Source of the DNA: Phymatolithon calcareum
Taxonomy: Eukaryota; Rhodophyta; Florideophyceae; Hapalidiales
Reading direction: 5' to 3'
Length of the DNA stretch: 64,000 nt
Assembly: GCA_977006965.1 (NCBI GenBank)
Contig: OZ345358.1
Span: 1,178,001 to 1,242,000, forward strand
The notes under the pieces: model-generated
Seen by the model: only the letters and a program-made list of their open reading frames with translations
What the model was told of the DNA's origin: nothing
The model's database searches: none
Shown here: positions 32,165 through 42,400 of the stretch, one piece after another
How positions within the stretch are numbered: position 1 is the first letter of the stretch
How the letters are laid out: every line of letters starts with the position of its first letter
Translations under genes and position numbers: made by a program

Positions 32165-32978
32165 TGTTCCATGTCGTCATAAAAAACGATAGTGAAGAAG
32201 AGTAGCTTGTCTAGAGCTTTTTCAGTGATATTAATCTCCTATTTGGTTAGTTGATATCTGCCGAGGTAGTCTTCTAGGTAACTCATGACGGTTGGTACAG
32301 TATCACCGAACTTGTTTGTGAGAAGTGATATGCTCATTGGGGGGAACCCACCGAATGCACACTTTACCGTTAATTGGCGGTGCCGTGTCTTCGGGATTCT
32401 GATGATCGCCGGGGTGCACCCCGGCAGATCGTACTGAATTTTCCTCTTTCTGTTAGCCTTCAAGATGGCTCCTTCTGAAGAGCAAGTTCTGTAACGAATT
32501 TGTTGAAAATCGCTGCGTGAGGAAAGTCAATGCCGTCTCGAAAACGTCGGAATGCAACAATGCCGATATTTCTCAACTAATCGGTTGAAGTTCCTCCACG
32601 TCTCTTTCTTCGATTAGGACGGCCAGAAGGCTCCTTTTCTTCGATCTGGCTCGTTCCAGCATCCTGAGTGCTAGAACGAGTCTCCTTTTTTCGGCATTGT
32701 GAATTCGCCGAAGAAGACGAAGTCTGACATAGCGGTTTTTCGATATTGCACTGAATACTTGTGCGAAAAATGTCTTCTCAACTTCTGCGATTACTGTCTA
32801 GACTCTCGTCGTCCATGGCGTCAAGTGCATGGCATGCTCCCATCTTGGTTGTATCAACGCCTTGTACATCTTCACGGCATTCAAGGGGCTGTGTACCCGC
32901 AACGAGACACCCAGGGTCCTCAGTTGATAGACCGCGCTCTTTGTGGCGCCTGGTGAGTATGTTATGTCCAAAGACAAC
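32165..32978 (-). mobile_element. LINE epsilon, 3' half of ORF2
   Basis: Minus-strand segments encode YQLRTLGV...MYKALIQPRWEHAMHLTPW, a basic VRLRLLRRIHNAEKRRLVLALRML stretch and, at 32463-32239, RKRKIQYDL...KTRHRQLTVKCAFGGFP and LEDYLGRYQLTK followed by EINITEKALDKLLFF. Several stops break it. LINE beta is inserted at its 5' side at 32979. Confidence 0.7.
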
Positions 32979-32992
32979 ATGACGACAACATG

Positions 32993-34311
32993 TCATGGAT
33001 GAGTTTGCGGAACGCATGGGAGAAGTGCCCAGAGATTGGGCCGACGTCCCTTCAGTCCTCTTCGCAGATGACGTAATTCTTCTAGCGAAATCACCCTCTG
33101 CTCTGCAGGGATTGCTAGACAAATCCACTCAATGGACCCAAGAACGCGGGATGACATGGAACACGAAGCAAGGAAAAAGCGAGATACTTGAATCGGATGA
33201 GACACCGGGCGTGAAATTCCAGCTGGCTAATAAGGCCCTCGCACATGTCGCGGAAGTCACCTAACTGAGAGTATCCCTAGGACCGGAGCGGGTTACAGAT
33301 ACACTGATGCTGCAACGCCTCAAGAAGGCAAAGAACGCTCTGTACGAGCTCCGTGCACTAGGGGTATTCAAGAAGGGAATTGGCATACATAAATGCATCC
33401 AGGTATACAAGGAATTAATCCAGCCACGTTGGGAGTACGCTATGCACTTAGCGCCGTGGACAGAAAATGTCCAGAGCGTGGTCAAGGAAGTTGAACAAAC
33501 GTTTTTCAGACAAATATTCGGACCACTGGTACGAGGAAAGACTGATAGACTTCGCCTACTATGTCTAATCCAAGCTGCTTCCCATCGACGGGAAATACTA
33601 GCTTTCAAGATGTTGAAAAGGACCATGGCGAAAGAAGGAAAGTTTCTCGAGGAACCGCCAGAGAGAAGAAATCCAGAAGAGCTTCAAGCCACAAGTAATG
33701 ACGTCACAGCGATGGATACCAGAGATCCGTTTGATGAAGCGATGAAACACATAATAGCGAACCAATCTGCAGAAGCACTACGATCAACATTCCTGACAAA
33801 GGAAGGAGAGACCCTTGAATCGAAGAGACAGAGGAAAATTCCGTACGACAAGACAAGAGAACTCCCTGTAATACTTAAATTTCTGCAACTGAAACACAGG
33901 CAACTGACGGTTAAGTACGACTTTGGAAGATTTCCCTAAGTGTCTACTACACTGATGGCAGATAGATTTGGAAACAAAGTCAGACAGCACAGGGAGACCC
34001 TGGATCGCAATTTGTCAGCCTATGAACTCAAGGAAGAAGACAGAGCGGCAACTGAGAAGGCACTAGATGATATTTTGCTCTTCAGCAAAGCATCATCGAG
34101 AGTATGCAGAATGAAGAAGACCTGCACTGAAAGAAGAAGCAACATCTCGAAAATTGCTATGAAGAGCTACCAAAAACAACCGATTACATGCTAGGGGCTC
34201 AGATAGAATACAAGACAGAAGAGTAGAGCCAGCCTAGTGAGGGTAGCACCTGAGGAAGCCTTGCCCGTATATTCGTATGACTGCGGGGCTTTAAAAAATT
34301 GCAATAAACAA
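32993..34311 (+). mobile_element. LINE beta, 5'-truncated copy with 14-bp TSD
   Basis: The direct repeat ATGACGACAACATG lies at 32979-32992 and 34312-34325. The insert starts inside the RT at MDEFAERMG, keeps an intact FADDVILLA box, and runs to the C-terminus and a 3' UTR ending GCGGGGCTTTAAAAAATTGC then AATAAACA. In-frame stops at about 33262 and 33937 and a frame change near 34090 inactivate it. The closest relative in the window is 15960-16337. Confidence 0.9.
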
Positions 34312-34325
34312 ATGACGACAACATG

Positions 34326-35055
34326 AAGACATGACGCGTTTACGCTTCTGTCTCGTGCTAGACGCGCAGATCACCCTTGTAGTCGGGCCAAACGAAACTG
34401 TCCCCAGCAACCAATCTCTTTCTTTCTTCACTTCTGCCGACAGTACGTAATGTAGTTTGAACCTTCTCAGTAAAGGAAGGTGGAGGTTTCCTAGTTCTGG
34501 CTCGACTGCACGTGCCTTCGACGACGCAGTACTCGCAAACTTCCCACTCGCTCCAAGTCCAACGCGTAGAATGAGCTATCCGTGCAATCTAGTACGGCGA
34601 AGTCGCACACACTCGACTCCATTATTCTCTTCACTTCGTGTGTTCGTACAAAGGTCGACGGCCAAGCCAAGGTCGCCGATTGACGACGACACTGACATCG
34701 TTCGTCCCCCCATTCTCTTTCTTCTTTTCGTTTCGTTGTTCTTCATCCGCGTCTCTATGGCACCGGAGCTCTCATCGTTGAGATCTCACAGACCCGTGAC
34801 ACGAAGTCTCGCGCTCTTGTCCGATCAATACGACCGCTGGAGTATCCTCAAGGCTGTGGAGCGTGCTCCGTGGACATCCATACACGGACTCCATATCCGG
34901 CAGAGTCCCAAATGTCACGCCTAGATCCGCGTGTAACTTTCCCTCGTCGAGCTCACTCAGTCGTAAATCTGGGAATTGTGCTCCAAGGACGATACACCGT
35001 TTAATCCGGTTTGCCCCTTTTGGGGTGCGTCTTTTTCATTCAGACTCTCCCGCTT
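34326..35055. other. No supported gene
   Basis: A 155-residue frame at 34457-34924 is Ser/Arg-rich without motifs. The right part may be degraded 3' sequence of the LINE RT fragment that follows. Confidence 0.35.
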
Positions 35056-35855
35056 TTATTTTACTGTCTCACCCTGTTCTTTTCTTTCTTTGTGTATGCC
35101 GAGCACTAGTTTGCTTGGCGCTACACTCTTGGCCTGTCGGATGCGGTCAAGCATTTTTGTGTCAGTAACTCCCTCATTGCTGAGTGAGATGCCAAGGTAT
35201 GAGACTTCTTTGACCTTTGCCAGCGTTTTCCCTGCAAGCTTGAAAAGGGATGATCTGGTGCCGCCCGAGAGAAGAACTTCGCTCTTACCAGCTTTCATGT
35301 TCCAATCATCTGTCTGTCCATTTCCCCATTTTGATGCTATATTTAACAGTCTCTGTAGTCCCGCTGGCGTCTTTGCCGATAGGAGAACGTCGTCCGGAAA
35401 GAGGACAGCTGCTACATCGGCGAATTCTCGTGACACTTGTCTTATGCTTTCTGCGAATTCGTCCATGAAAATATTGTACGAACTTGGGCTCAGCTGGGAC
35501 CCCTGAGGTACTCGTCTGTCAATTAGAAACGACTTCTGCGGAGGGTCCCCAACCTTGGATACCCAGGAAGGTATCAAGAATGTCTCGACCATCGCGCATA
35601 GTTCTTACGTCAGAAGCACTCTCATTCACTCTTGCAGGTGTTGTCTAGGTACTGTGTCCTACGCTGCCCTCAGGTCCAATACAGCGATGTATCGCTGCTC
35701 TCCTTTTTGTAGTTCCAGCGCCCTCAATATTTCCAGCTCCGTACTCTTCCCTTTTTGAAATCCCAGCTGGATGTTGTGTTTCTTGTATCTTTGACGTAGC
35801 ATAATATCAATTGCGGACTCAACAACCTTTCGGACCTGACTCAGTAGGAATATGT
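35056..35855 (-). pseudogene. LINE phi reverse transcriptase fragment
   Basis: Minus-strand RT of the same clade. SQVRKVVESAIDIMLRQ, LGFQKGKSTELEIL and VLDLRAA lie in one frame (to 35659), then after stops VETFLIPSW, RVPQGSQLSPSSYNIFMDEF and the box LFPDDVLLS. FPDD replaces FADD. It joins unrelated sequence in frame at about 35855. Confidence 0.75.
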
Positions 35856-36114
35856 ATTCAATGCCATCAGGAGCAATCCGTTGCGCAATATGGTTATTCT
35901 CGACTAATTCATGGAACAATCCTTGACAGGCATCACGCTCTTCGGCCGTCATAGTATGCGTCCTCCTTTTCTGTATTTTCACGGCACCAGATTCAAAATG
36001 AAAATCTGATACAATGGCAGTGGTTGCAGAAATGTACTTCGTTCCGAGTCCCCAACCTCCAAGTGGGCTCTGATCGGTGTTAGGATCATTTTTCTGCTGA
36101 AAAACAAGCTGCAA
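35856..36114 (-). CDS. Unidentified coding-like segment fused to LINE RT
   Basis: The open frame upstream of the LINE phi junction encodes about 85 residues that do not belong to any LINE here, including GGWGLGTKYISATTAIVSDF and a helical EERDACQGLFHELVENNH stretch. On the minus strand, just inside the start, lies a pyrimidine-rich TTGTTTTTCAG directly before the CAGAAAAATGATCC coding start, which looks like a 3' splice site. It could be an exon of a host gene that the LINE interrupted, or part of another retroelement. I do not recognise the family. The Met start at 36114 is unsupported if the splice reading is right. Confidence 0.35.
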
Positions 36115-36249
36115 TATGTATAGCAGGCGGTTTGCAAAACTAGCATCTTAGTAGACCGGCAGGTGAGGGTCGTCTGGGGATAGTCACCCAGCGACAGTCG
36201 CCAGGTACCAACAGAAGCATTCGCTTGTCTTGGTGGTAACCGTCAACAA

Positions 36250-36415
36250 CAAAGAAGCAATTAATTGGAATTAATTGGAGAATGTTTACAGCAACAACAA
36301 AACATATTGCAATTATTCATAGAAGAAAAATTAATAATTGGAATTGGAGGATTTTAGAAAATTAAGTATTGCATTGCACTAATTGCAATTAATTTTTTTC
36401 CAATTAATTTTATCG
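36250..36415. repeat. AT-rich MITE-like block with AATTAATTGG ends
   Basis: CAATTAATTGG near the left and CCAATTAATT near the right form an inverted repeat. The interior holds two ATTGCAAT octamers. No target duplication was identified. Confidence 0.4.
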
Positions 36416-36429
36416 CACCCCTGGTCTGA

Positions 36430-37050
36430 ATCAAACACATACTGTTTAATCTCACGCAGCCAAGAATGCGATGTAACCGCAGTAAAGAAAGAAGCCTCGT
36501 ACCAAAGGAAGGCACCTCGCGCAATCAAAAGGTTTGCGCAATCGCTGTAAGGTCACCACCAAACCCGCCACCCGTCTTCTAGCTCATCGTGGCGAGGGAT
36601 GCGTAGACCTGGAATCATTCACGAAGAAGCACGAAATGTTCTAAAGGGTAACTTATCCGTGACGCGGCAACCTCCACCTGTCTCGATCGTCAAAAGGTAG
36701 TTGTTTTGCTGGACGCAATGCGCACTGCCAAGCGCCAGGGTCAAAGAATTATTTTGCATGTTTTAGAATCGTAATGTGGCTCACGTTCGGAGAGACAAGT
36801 CAAAATCACGAGCAAACTTCCAAAGCTTGGAGGCGTTGGATGTACCACGTGAAATAGTCTGCTTGGGTTTCATGGCAGTTAGCACAAGCACAGTAAGATG
36901 GTATAGGATGGTAATACTCTAGTTCTGAGCACCTTACTTTGTATGTAGTGTCGCAAAGACGCTGAAGAACAAGGAGCGAAACCCAATATGTGCTTTCGAC
37001 AGCAAAGACTGGCGCTCGCCGTCACATATTCTAAAATCTCGTGCAAAATA
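36430..37050. repeat. Repeat Y, copy 2, upstream of the secreted-protein gene
   Basis: This aligns with 15140-15795 but lacks the LINE tail of that copy, so it gives the uninterrupted form. It ends about 200 bases before the start codon at 37255 and may contribute to that gene's upstream region. Confidence 0.65.
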
Positions 37051-37254
37051 AGTCGAAGTAATGCATGATAAAATTGTCTTCGAGAGACAAGACGCATCGC
37101 GAATAAAAGGATGGCCCGACGGTAATCTGAACTAGAGTGGGTTTGAAAAAGGCATAAATTACCCTGGCTATGAACTCTTTGTGTCACAGCGAAGCAGGGT
37201 AGAGAAGCGCACGTGTAATCTCTCTAGCCGAGGCAAGTTCAGCACATCAGTATC

Positions 37255-37941
37255 ATGGGTATCGTCAAGCATTTTTTTATTCTAGCCGCCATCGTGGCTT
37301 TAGCACCATCCCTAACGCATGCTGGCTTCTCCCCTGTTGCGAAGCTGGAACCAAATGATGCAAATATTGCCCTTTCCAAACGGCTCGGCCATACGGGTTC
37401 TGCAATGAGGACAACCGCGTTCCACTTTCCTCAAGGTCGGAATCAGCTTGAGACATCTTGGGAACATTTTGGTGAACTCGGTCGCCCTTCCTCACATGGA
37501 AAATCTGTCAGCCAAGCTTCGTCCAGGATGCCTGTAACGCACCATCAGGGTCGTCGAGTTTACAAACTCAGCGTAAGTCCACCCCGAAGCCACTCGAGAC
37601 CCAAAATGAAGCCAATTGAAAGTGAGTTCAATCCTCACTTCAGACTTGGCCCTGCGTCGAAAAAGAAGAAGTCCCTAGGACGGAAAAGCAATCATCTGCC
37701 GAAGATATGCAGTTGCAAAAGGGAGCCAATGGGAAAGGGCGTTTGTTACTCGTTCGTCCCCGGGAGCAATAAGTACTGCACAAAGCGCACGTGTTTTCCG
37801 AAGTACGTCTGTGTTGCCCTCAACACTGGTCTAAAATGCATTTTTCGTAAGACCTCGAAGAGAATTGTGTCCATAGGGCTCAACACGTGCATTAATAAGC
37901 ATCATTTGGGGTATATGTACGTCCCGTACACTTCTCACTAG
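37255..37941 (+). CDS. Secreted basic Cys-rich protein, unknown family
   Basis: A 228-residue intact frame. Residues 1-23 form a classic signal peptide (short basic n-region, hydrophobic FILAAIVALAP core, small residues THA before the likely cleavage), so the product is probably secreted. A long polar, basic, His/Ser/Arg-rich middle (about 25-148) precedes a compact C-terminal domain with eight cysteines at residues 152, 154, 164, 175, 180, 186, 195 and 212, enough for four disulfides. I do not recognise the domain. No catalytic motif is visible. It starts at the first Met, with the signal peptide as support. AATAAA at 38074-38079 is a plausible polyadenylation signal. Repeat Y lies directly upstream. 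A real expressed gene is likely, since the long frame, signal peptide and ordered cysteines are unlikely by chance. Confidence 0.65.
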   Translation: MGIVKHFFILAAIVALAPSLTHAGFSPVAKLEPNDANIALSKRLGHTGSAMRTTAFHFPQGRNQLETSWEHFGELGRPSSHGKSVSQASSRMPVTHHQGRRVYKLSVSPPRSHSRPKMKPIESEFNPHFRLGPASKKKKSLGRKSNHLPKICSCKREPMGKGVCYSFVPGSNKYCTKRTCFPKYVCVALNTGLKCIFRKTSKRIVSIGLNTCINKHHLGYMYVPYTSH

Positions 37942-38602
37942 CATTTTCATCAATAAGCTCTAAATCGTGCAGCCAAAGATTTGGCCTTCAGTGGCATCGC
38001 AAGTAATGAATAAGAATGCCATATAAATTCTCAAATCAAAGTTAGAAGACGCATTGTACTACACCTCTCAAGCAATAAAGAAGAGTACCCTTGACACAGA
38101 GCGGAAATTATCCCATTGACTGCTTCTGCAAAAAAAGGATAGAAAGAAGGGAAAAGATCCAAATCGCCCTCTGGTGGCTGCATCGCTGCTGTGGACACTG
38201 ACTGTAGAAAGCAATCTCCCTCACAACATATGAAGCATTATGGAGGAGTCTAAGAGCACATGTTGTACGATAGACCAAGCAGAAAAACGTGAATATAGAG
38301 CAATGAAGGGTGAAGGAGAAATGTTTGACAACATTGATCCAATTCTTGTACAGAAATGGATCTGTTCAAAATTTGATTTATCATCGATCCATTTCTATGA
38401 TAGTCGATCACGGATCCAGTGTGTCATACATAGTCGCAACGTGTAATATCAACCGACCGCCGTCGGCATCGGCGGTGTACAAATAAACTCGGCTCTGCAC
38501 CTCTGCGCGTTGTGGTAGTGGATTGGAACGCCATTTTGCAAACTGAGCTGGTCCAGGACTGACTGCAAACGCACTCACGAGGCCGACACAGTATCTGCAA
38601 TC
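37942..38602. promoter_or_regulatory. Intergenic, 3' UTR and S27a upstream region
   Basis: It contains the AATAAA at 38074. No TATA box is obvious. A short inverted repeat (GAAATGGATC near 38353 and GATCCATTTC near 38387) is present. The region upstream of the S27a start presumably includes its promoter, by position only. Confidence 0.3.
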
Positions 38603-39049
38603 ATGGCGCCTGTGCAACTCTTTCTTAAAGGTCTCGACGGCTGCACGTCGGTGGTCTCCGCCTCAACGCTCGGTGAACTGCGTGCCGTCGCCACCGATGC
38701 CGATCGCCTAACATGCGCCGGCCGTGATCTTGTGGGAGCGGACGAGACGGCGCTTCGCGAGCTCGGGCTTGCGGACAACTCCAACGTGTTCGCCCTCGCG
38801 CGCTTGCTCGGTGGTGGTAAGAAGCGCAAGAAGAAGACGTACACCAAGCCGAAGAAGCTGAAGCATAAGCACAAAAAGGTCAAGCTTGCCGTACTTAATT
38901 ATTACAAGATCGGATCCGACGGCAAGGTCGAGCGCCTGCGTCGCGAATGCCCCGAGCCCACCTGTGGCGCCGGCGTTTTCATGGCTGCCCATTCCGACCG
39001 CATGTACTGCGGACGATGCAGCCTCACCCTTGTTCATGAGGACAAGTAA
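38603..39049 (+). CDS. RPS27A: Ubiquitin-like / 40S ribosomal protein S27a fusion
   Basis: A 148-residue intact, intronless frame. Residues 1-72 form a diverged ubiquitin-like domain ending RLLGGG, where a deubiquitinase would release the ribosomal part; residues 73-148 are eukaryotic S27a (eS31), beginning [13 protein letters not shown] as in other eukaryotes. The S27a zinc site is complete: Cys116, Cys121, Cys136 and Cys139, spaced C-x4-C-x14-C-x2-C. The ubiquitin part is unusual: its only lysine is Lys9, at the position of ubiquitin Lys6; the Lys48 position is Arg41, Lys63 is absent, and the Ile44 position is Thr37. It therefore cannot act as ordinary ubiquitin and probably serves as a folding chaperone for S27a, as the FUBI moiety does for S30. 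It is cytosolic and part of the small ribosomal subunit. WAPL lies convergently downstream, 360 bases away. Confidence 0.93.
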   Translation: MAPVQLFLKGLDGCTSVVSASTLGELRAVATDADRLTCAGRDLVGADETALRELGLADNSNVFALARLLGGGKKRKKKTYTKPKKLKHKHKKVKLAVLNYYKIGSDGKVERLRRECPEPTCGAGVFMAAHSDRMYCGRCSLTLVHEDK

Positions 39050-39409
39050 GCTTCACCCTGGGATCAAATTAGCGGGTGGCGAAGCAAGTCTTGGGCTCGT
39101 GATCGCCTGTGCGAGTTCTTTCGATAATTCCTATCGCCGCTGTTTGCGAAGTAGTTGGTTTTCTGTCCTGTATAAATACTTGCTGACCCATTCAAGGTAA
39201 TTTGTCAATCGTTATCTATTTTCCAATCTCGTCGTCGTCGTTGAAATTGGCTTAATTTCCTTTCCTTCAGGACTGGCGTGAGTACGCCATGGAAAAAGAT
39301 CGTAGGCAGACGATGCCCTTCTTTTATGAGAAACCTTCCAGTGGAAACCAAAGTGCGGCTGATGTCCTGTACTCTACGATTCTAGCAGCGTCTCCGACAT
39401 CTCCTCACT

Positions 39410-42400
39410 CTATGCTTTCTGCCCGAACGTATCAGATTTCTCCAAAGAGCTCCCGGTGGAAGGTCGCTCACTATCCAAAAGCCCTGTCTCCTGTGACGGC
39501 GGTGAACTACTACACTTCTCGGCTTCATTGCCATAGCCAGCTTCCTCATGTTGCAGCGCATTGATAATATTATCGTACATCGCGTCGATGCTCGTTGCAG
39601 AGACGCCGATATCGTGATGAAACTCCAGAAACTCATCCAAAACGGCGGCCACGGCAAGCAAAGAATTTTCCGGCATGGCGCGTTGCACAACAGCACGGTT
39701 CCTCGGGCACTCGCGCACAAGCGCCCCGATGAGCAGACAGAGATACCCCGTGGTCACCTTGCGTTCCATGCTGAATGCAGCAGTGTCCATTGACCGCACA
39801 TCGCGACCCGGCGGTCCGATGTCCGGCAACTCGACAATGGCGTCGGCGTCTGTAGACCCTTGCAAACGTGTGTCATTGAACATGTCTTCCGAGCCATCGG
39901 TCGACGGGCTTGACGATTCTGCGACTCCGGGTCCGTTGCTGCCAACATCCTTGAGAAGCTCGAGAATGAACGCGAGCGCGCCTCCCTCACGCGGGACAGT
40001 TTCAGACGGGGTCACATCCTGAAAATGCTCCCGTTGTTCCTTGCTCTGGTCCACGATGCTGGCCAGTAAAGCCAAACTAAGAACGCGCACGTCAAAGCTG
40101 CGCGGTTCCTCTTCCGAGGAAGGCGTGGGTCGACCAATGGTCGATTCCCGCGCAAGACAGTTAATTACCACTCGCACGCCCTGGTTCTCGACGAATTGGG
40201 ATAGTCCTTTCGGGCACCCGTGAGTCAGGTTAATGCATAACTTGAGCGCACATGACACGAGTCCCTCTGCTTCAAAAACTTCATTCCCAACCACCATTTC
40301 CTGTAGTGCAAGCAAAGAAATCGCTATCACCTTACTTTCATTCACCACGCGATTTTGATTTTCTTCGAGTAGAGTTGCGAATTCCAAAATGCGCATGGAG
40401 ACTCCGGTCAGCGTTTGTGCCTTGCTCTTCTCCTGCACCAGGCGTGCATGCTGCTCCGGCAGTTCCACGCCGATTTCCAAAGCAGTGACCTTCTCCAACT
40501 GCACTTGCTGCGTGAGTTCGCGCATTTTAGGCACAATGTTGTAGAGGACGCTTACCACTTTGCCTAGTAAACTTCGTTTTTCCGTCATAGCACGCCGCGC
40601 GCTCTCCGATCCTTCCAATACACAGGAAAGTACATACCCGGCAATGACCGCCGCACTCCGGGCTTCATCCGTATATGCATCGATAGACAGTCCGCTGAGA
40701 ATGTCTTCCTCTTTGAGCATATCCTTGACGACCTGCAGCACATTTTCGTTTTTCGACGACGCTCCCAACTTGCGCGCAGTCCGCCCCCTTCTCCGCGGCT
40801 GAGGTGCAGTGGTTGTTCCTAGTTCTTCAGTCCGTCGTGGTTGTCGCATACAGCTAAAGAACGCATCCACAAGTGCTTCAACCTCATTTTGAGTAAAAAG
40901 AATTGCGTTTCCTTTCCCGCGGACGATAACAAGCAGTGCGGCCATTGCAAGCAGCGCGACAGAGGGTGCAGCTCTCCGCAATTGAAGTAAACCTTGAGTC
41001 AGTTTCTGTAATAGTCTAGGTTGTTCTCGCAGTCGAACAAGCAGTACTGAGTCTGTCTCGAGAGCCTCTGTCCCCTCCATGGGGCGTTCAGTGCATCGAG
41101 GGGGGCGTCGAAGAAGTCGCAACATAGAGAGCAGAGAGGTGACGACAAGTTTGTCGTCCTTAGCAGCGCTATTACCTCCTTTTCCATTGCCGAACACTCC
41201 GTCCAGGAGATACTGTAGTTCATCGAAAAGCGCTCGGTGCGCACGCTCTGTCTCAGGAGACAACGGTTTGCCCGGACTTGCGGCCTGCAGTGTGCGCTGG
41301 GCACGAGCACCGCGACGTGATACACCAAGCATGGAAGAACCGGTATACTTGTGTTGCTGAAAAACAAAACGATTTGCAGTGGCTTCGGCTTCCTTCGAGT
41401 TTTCAAGTCTTGTTGGGACCTCCGAGACAATTTCGGCTTCCGCGAAACGCACACGGCGCCGTTTGGTCAAGGGCCGCGGCGGCTTACAGGCGGTAGTCGA
41501 GGCAGGAGCATCCGTTGGAGCATCAGTCGCAGCATTGGAGGGAACACTTGAAGAAGTGGTGCCTTCCATAGAATCGCGAGAGCGACGCAAAGGAACATTC
41601 GAAGATGGAAGTTGCGGCGTCAAAGACGTCTTCATTTGCAAGGCAGATTTGTGCGCGCTGGTGGTATGCGGAGGCTGCGCTTCGGCATCAACGTCGGTTG
41701 ATTCTTTTGCATGACATACGGGCGTTTTCGCCGGTTTTCCACCCAGCAATGCAGATGACTGTCCGGAGGCCAAGTCCATGCTCCCCGTACCCGTCTGCTC
41801 TGCATGTGTCGCAAAGCGCTCCAGTGCAGCTGTCTGTAGATTTGCATCTGGAACAGAAGCATCGGCGCTGCAGATGGAGCCAACTTCATTGACCCCCGCT
41901 TTGAATTGAGATGGGGCCCTTGCTGGAGAATCGCCATCATTGGAGACATCATTAACAATCTTTGACGGCGCGCTTCTAGACAATTTGTCCAAACCAGTAG
42001 CGATTTCTGCCACGTCAGAACTATGTGCGGGTTGAGAGTTGGCTGCGACCAGTGCACCGGGTAAATCAGAAGCCACAATGGCCCCTTGTGGTGATTCCAT
42101 AACGTCAGCTGCAGGAGCTCCCATTTCAACATCTGGCGCTCCATTATTGTGCACTAGCTCTTTCCCGGAAAATGACGACACATTTGTATCTTGTTCAGGG
42201 GCATTCTCGATTCCGCTATCGACGACACCAGCAACTGCCATTGATGATTCAGTAGGCGCGCTTTTCATCATGAGAGGGTCCGGAGAACTCCCACCAGGGC
42301 GAACCCCAGCAGAATTTTCAGCTGAGGCTACAGGCATCACTTCTGCTTCGCTTTCCGCTCGCTCCAAAACTGCGCTCTCCGCCTGATTTAACTTTGACTT

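Noticed and set aside
34457-34924. 155-residue open frame
   Set aside because: Ser/Arg-rich with no motif, no signal peptide and no repeat match; lies between LINE relics and is plausibly chance.
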